DNA of 64,000 nucleotides from Roseovarius nanhaiticus. GTDB lineage: Bacteria; Pseudomonadota; Alphaproteobacteria; Rhodobacterales; Rhodobacteraceae. The stretch is taken from contig NZ_FTNV01000003.1 of assembly GCF_900156535.1 (NCBI RefSeq), positions 310,001 to 374,000 on the forward strand, in the 5' to 3' direction. The first letter of the stretch is position 1. Every line of letters starts with the position of its first letter. The notes under the pieces are model-generated. The model was not told the DNA's origin, ran no database searches, and was given only the letters and a program-made list of their open reading frames with translations. Positions 61,037 to 64,000 of the stretch are shown here, piece by piece. The translations under genes and the position numbers were made by a program.

Positions 61037-61858
61037 ATGAATTGTCGCCGAGGCGCCATGCAGAACGCCGCGTCCAGCACCGGGCCAACGCTTCGTCACG
61101 TCCCCGATTTTCAGCTGCGCCTCGCGGCGGATGTCGCCGAGGTGCGTGCGGCGCAGCGCCTGCGCTATCGCGTCTTCGTGGACGAGTTGGGCGGCGGCGG
61201 CCCGATGGTTGACCATGCGGAGGGGCTGGAGGCGGATTCCCACGATGACTGGGTCGATCATCTGCTGCTTCTGGATCGTGCCTTGCCCGGCGACGCGGCC
61301 GATCAGGTGGTCGGCGTCTATCGCCTCTTGCGAGCGGATCAGGCGACGCGTGCCGGGCGGTTCTACTCGGAATCCGAGTATGACCTCACGCCCTTGCGCC
61401 AAAGCGGACGTACCCTGCTGGAGCTGGGGCGGTCCTGCGTCGATGCGCGCTATCGTGGGGGCAAGGCACTGATGCATCTGTGGCAGGGTCTTGGCGCCTA
61501 TGTCGAGGAGCACGGGATCGACTTGCTCTTCGGGGTGGCCAGCTTTCACGGAACGGACGTGACCGCGCTGGCCGAACCGCTCTCGCTGCTGCATCACCGC
61601 CATCTGGCGCCGCCCGAGATGCGCCCGCGCTCGCTGCGTCATCAACCGATGGATTTGATCGCACCGGAGGCGCTGGACCGCCGCCGCGCGATGGTGCAGG
61701 TGCCGCCTCTGATCAAGGCGTATCTGCGGCTTGGCGGTTATGTCGGTGATGGCGCCTATATCGATGGCGATTTCAACACGGTCGACGTGTGTCTTGTGAT
61801 GGATACCGAGCGGCTGGGGGCTGGGCACCGCGCGCTTTATGCGGCGGACCGCGGATGA
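61037..61858 (+). CDS. olsB: Ornithine-acyl[acyl carrier protein] N-acyltransferase
   Basis: A 273-aa GNAT-related enzyme making lyso-ornithine lipid, the first step of phosphate-free membrane lipid synthesis. Signature parts: LRLAADVAEVRAAQRLRYRVFVDE, cut as EVRAAQRLRYRVFVDE, then DHLLLLDRALPGD, YSESEYDL and LELGRSCVDARYRGG. The start at 61037 is chosen for the GGGGG upstream; 61058 is possible. olsA overlaps its stop by 4 nt, the usual olsBA order. Confidence 0.92.
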   Translation: MNCRRGAMQNAASSTGPTLRHVPDFQLRLAADVAEVRAAQRLRYRVFVDELGGGGPMVDHAEGLEADSHDDWVDHLLLLDRALPGDAADQVVGVYRLLRADQATRAGRFYSESEYDLTPLRQSGRTLLELGRSCVDARYRGGKALMHLWQGLGAYVEEHGIDLLFGVASFHGTDVTALAEPLSLLHHRHLAPPEMRPRSLRHQPMDLIAPEALDRRRAMVQVPPLIKAYLRLGGYVGDGAYIDGDFNTVDVCLVMDTERLGAGHRALYAADRG

Positions 61859-62706
61859 CCATGTCCCAGCGCGAGGCGCCCATCCCCGACTGGCCCCGGC
61901 GTGACGGACCTGAGATGCCGCCCATGACGCTTGCGGCCAAGCTGCGTGCGGGGCTTCGCATGACAGCTTTGTTAATCGTACTGATTGTACTCTTGCCGAC
62001 GCTTTTGTTGATCCGAGCGGTGGAGCGGCCGATTTGCGGGCAGGGACGCCCCGTCTCGCCTTATATCGTGCAGGCGTTCTTTCGGGCGTGTCTGTTCATC
62101 CTGCGGATCCGCGTGACGGTCGACGGGCGGCCCATGCGGCTGCCGGGGGCGGTGGTGGGCAATCATGCCTCATGGCTTGACATCTTTGCGCTGAACGCGT
62201 GGCACCGGGTGTTCTTCATCTCGAAATCCGAGGTGGCCGGCTGGCCCGGTATCGGTTTTCTGGCCAAAGCCGCCGGAACACTCTTTATCCGGCGCGCGGC
62301 GCGCGAGGCGCAGGCGCAGACCGCCGCACTGGCCGCGCGACTGGAGGACGGCCATCAGCTGCTTTTCTTTCCCGAAGGCACCTCGACCGATGGTCTGCGG
62401 GTGCTGCCCTTCAAGGCGACGCTTTTCGAGGCGTTCTTTGCGCCGGGGCTGCGCGAGGCGGCCTATATCCAGCCGGTGACGGTGATCTACACCGCGCCGA
62501 AGGACACCGATCCGGCCTTTTACGGCTGGTTCGGGGATATGGATTTTGCACCGCATTTCGCCGCGGTTCTGGCCGCGCGCCATGGCGGCGAGGTGCGGCT
62601 GGTCTATCACGCGCCGCTCAAAGTGTCTGATTTCGCGGATCGCAAGGCCCTGTCGCGCGCCGCCGAAGCCATGGTGCGCAGCGCGATGCCGGGTGGCGGG
62701 CGCTGA
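61855..62706 (+). CDS. olsA: Lyso-ornithine lipid O-acyltransferase
   Basis: A 283-aa PlsC-family acyltransferase that adds the second fatty acid to make ornithine lipid. An N-terminal membrane helix (about 39-57) is followed by the catalytic NHASWLD (HX4D) and FPEGTSTDG motifs. ATG overlaps the olsB stop (ATGA). Ornithine lipids are common in Rhodobacterales, often rising under phosphate limitation. Confidence 0.92.
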   Translation: MTMSQREAPIPDWPRRDGPEMPPMTLAAKLRAGLRMTALLIVLIVLLPTLLLIRAVERPICGQGRPVSPYIVQAFFRACLFILRIRVTVDGRPMRLPGAVVGNHASWLDIFALNAWHRVFFISKSEVAGWPGIGFLAKAAGTLFIRRAAREAQAQTAALAARLEDGHQLLFFPEGTSTDGLRVLPFKATLFEAFFAPGLREAAYIQPVTVIYTAPKDTDPAFYGWFGDMDFAPHFAAVLAARHGGEVRLVYHAPLKVSDFADRKALSRAAEAMVRSAMPGGGR

Positions 62707-62717
62707 CTTGGGTCAGC
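62702..62717. terminator. Hairpin at the convergent ends of olsA and the ThiE-like gene
   Basis: GCTGAC-TTGG-GTCAGC, a 6-bp stem spanning both stop regions in the 6-nt gap. No U-run is present; may serve as a weak bidirectional terminator. Confidence 0.4.
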
Positions 62718-63333
62718 CCATCGCGCGGATAAGCGTGCCGAGCGCGGCGGCAGGATCGTCCTCGGCCCAGATCTCGTCACCGATGCCGAAGAAATCGGTC
62801 AGCTGCGCCAGCTCGCCGATGCGGGTGGCATCCAGCGCGCCCTCGGCTACGACCGGGATCTCGATCATCTCGGACCACCACTTAAAGAGCTCGTCCTCTG
62901 CCTGCGCGCCATCGCCAAGGCCGCTGGCCCCGGCTGGCCCGAAGGCAACGTAATCGGCGCCGGCCTCGCCCGCGCTCATCCCCTCGTGCCGGGTCTGGGC
63001 ACAATAGGCGCCCACGATGGCATCAGGCCCCAGCGCCTTGCGTGCCTTGCGGACCGAGCGGGCGCCATCCATCAGGTGAACCCCGTCGAGGCCCAGCCGC
63101 TCGGACAGAGAAATATGGCTTTGAAGCACGACAGCCACGTCGCGGGCATGCGCGATCTCGCGGCAAGCATCGGCCGCGCGCGCGATGCGGTCTTCGTCAT
63201 GGCTGGCCAGCGCGAGGCGCAGGCAGGCAACCTCGTGCGCGTCGAGTACTGCGGCCAGTTGCGTGGTAAATTGGCTCAGCTCGAAGTCTGGCGGGGTGAT
63301 CAGATAGATCTGCGGCGTCTCTTGGTCGCTCAT
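62713..63333 (-). CDS. ThiE/TenI-like TIM-barrel protein
   Basis: A 206-aa protein with the thiamine-phosphate-synthase fold: QIYLITPPDF, DVAVVLQSHISLSERLGLDGVHL (cut: SERLGLDGVHLMD), GAYCAQTRHEGMSAGEAGADYVAFGP (cut: AGADYVAFGPAG) and IPVVAEGAL. The loop after GP that normally binds phosphate and Mg (TxTK in ThiE) is replaced, and the substrate His/Lys signatures are not obvious. It may be a paralogue with another role, so no symbol is given. Confidence 0.7.
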   Translation of the reverse strand: MSDQETPQIYLITPPDFELSQFTTQLAAVLDAHEVACLRLALASHDEDRIARAADACREIAHARDVAVVLQSHISLSERLGLDGVHLMDGARSVRKARKALGPDAIVGAYCAQTRHEGMSAGEAGADYVAFGPAGASGLGDGAQAEDELFKWWSEMIEIPVVAEGALDATRIGELAQLTDFFGIGDEIWAEDDPAAALGTLIRAMG

Positions 63334-63507
63334 GGCGCGCTCCTGGGGTCTGTGCTTGGCCCCGCGTATAGCGCGACTTTTCGGTCGGCGCCACAGGTGG
63401 CGCGCGGCGATGCCTCCGGCGGGGATATTTGAAGCAAGAAGAAGGGCCGGGGGCTTTTCAAGTCGGGGGGAGGGCGGTATCACCCGCTCTGATTGCGAGG
63501 TTTGTTC
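63334..63507. other. Intergenic region with repeat element, upstream of trmJ
   Basis: 173 bases between the divergent ThiE-like gene and trmJ. Apart from the repeat at 63413-63444, no operator or small gene was seen. Confidence 0.5.
63413..63444 (+). repeat. REP-like intergenic repeat, second copy
   Basis: CCTCCGGCGGGGATATTTGAAGCAAGAAGAAG: its core GGGATATTT-N3-GCAAGAAGAA (63422-63443) matches the bchY-bchZ insertion at 20889-20910 at 19 of 22 positions. The left part CCTCCGGCGGGG can fold back. It looks like a dispersed chromosomal repeat of Rhodobacterales, a resemblance I cannot check here. Confidence 0.6.
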
Positions 63508-64000
63508 ATGCCCACCGATACGCCACAGCCCAGTTTCGTTCTGGTGCGCCCCCAGATGGGCGAAAATATCGGCGCTGCGGCGCGGGCGATGTGGAATTTC
63601 GGGCTGGACAGGATGCGCATCGTGGATCCGCGCGACGGTTGGCCCAATCCTGCGGCGACTGCGATGGCCAGCGGTGCGGGGCGGCTTCTGGACGAGGCGC
63701 AGCTGGCTCCGGACCTGCCCAGCGCGCTGAGCGATTGCCATTATGTCTATGCCACGACCGCACGGGGCCGCGAGTTGACCAAGCCAATTCTGAGCCCCGA
63801 AGAGGCGATGCAGGACGCGGCGCGCCGGATCGCCGACGGCCAGAAGGTGGCCGTGATGTTCGGCCCCGAGCGCTCGGGGCTGGAAAACGAGGATGTCGTG
63901 CGCGCAAGCGCGATCATCACCGTGCCGGTCAATCCCGATTTTCCCAGTCTCAACCTCGCGCAATGCGTTCTGCTGACCGCATACGAGTGGCGCCGCGCCA
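63508..64000 (+). CDS. trmJ: tRNA (cytidine/uridine-2'-O-)-methyltransferase TrmJ, N-terminal part (3' end outside window)
   Basis: The first 164 codons of a SPOUT-class methyltransferase that modifies the wobble-adjacent position 32 of tRNAs. The SpoU signatures are FVLVRPQMGENIGAAARAM (cut: PQMGENIGAAARAM), VAVMFGPERSGLENED and PVNPDFPSLNLAQCV, the last two forming the knot that binds SAM. The frame is open to the end of the window. The start at 63508 gives the normal N-terminus. Confidence 0.9.
   Translation, partial: MPTDTPQPSFVLVRPQMGENIGAAARAMWNFGLDRMRIVDPRDGWPNPAATAMASGAGRLLDEAQLAPDLPSALSDCHYVYATTARGRELTKPILSPEEAMQDAARRIADGQKVAVMFGPERSGLENEDVVRASAIITVPVNPDFPSLNLAQCVLLTAYEWRRA

Overview
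The window is chromosomal DNA of a high-GC alphaproteobacterium, almost certainly a member of the Rhodobacterales / Roseobacter group. It holds one essentially complete photosynthesis gene cluster (PGC) of about 45 kb (roughly 4.9-49.9 kb), flanked by ordinary housekeeping genes. The spheroidene-type carotenoid genes, the pufQBALM-pufX order, dxs and idi inside the cluster, and the ppaA-ppsR regulator pair all point to this group. The only Mg-protoporphyrin ester cyclase present is the oxygen-dependent AcsF with its small partner BciE. No bchE, bchJ, pufC or pucBA lies in the window. This profile fits an aerobic anoxygenic phototroph, although genes elsewhere in the genome cannot be excluded.

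Layout. 0-4.9 kb: the end of a glutathione peroxidase gene, a DCC thiol-oxidoreductase, a solitary Wza-like export lipoprotein, a metallophosphatase and a DUF3422 membrane protein. 4.9-9.2 kb (minus strand): crtA-bchI-bchD-bchO. 9.4-12.5 kb (plus): crtI-crtB-tspO. 12.5-14.9 kb (minus): crtD-crtC. 15.0-27.4 kb (plus): crtE-crtF-bchC-bchX-bchY-bchZ-pufQ-pufB-pufA-pufL-pufM-pufX, then dxs. 27.4-33.7 kb (minus): ppaA-ppsR-bchG-(PucC-like)-bchP-idi. 34.0-49.3 kb (plus): a tightly overlapping run bchF-N-B-H-L-M-lhaA-puhA-puhB-puhC-bciE-acsF-puhE-hemA, then cycA. 50-64 kb: a ProC-like gene of unusual composition, pntAB, tRNA-Ser(CGA), rplU-rpmA, a GNAT gene, obgE-proB-proA, chpT, a DUF3553 gene, olsB-olsA, a ThiE-like gene and the start of trmJ.

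How it works together. HemA makes 5-aminolevulinate. BchHID/O, BchM, AcsF/BciE, BchLNB, BchF, BchXYZ, BchC, BchG and BchP build bacteriochlorophyll a. Dxs, Idi and CrtE supply isoprenoids, and CrtBICDFA turn them into spheroidene or spheroidenone. PufBA, PufLM, PuhA and PufX form the RC-LH1 core, helped by PufQ, LhaA, PuhB, PuhC and PuhE, and CycA is the likely electron donor. Nine perfect TGT-N12-ACA PpsR operators and one degenerate one sit at five promoter regions (crtA/crtI, crtD/crtE, bchC, bchG, ppaA/bchF).

The most notable irregularities are two. First, a single extra base at the crtD/crtC junction would explain both a missing crtD stop and a missing crtC start. Second, a 128-bp insertion flanked by a 17-bp direct repeat splits the bchY-bchZ junction. 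I found no CRISPR array, prophage, insertion sequence or clearly new multigene system.
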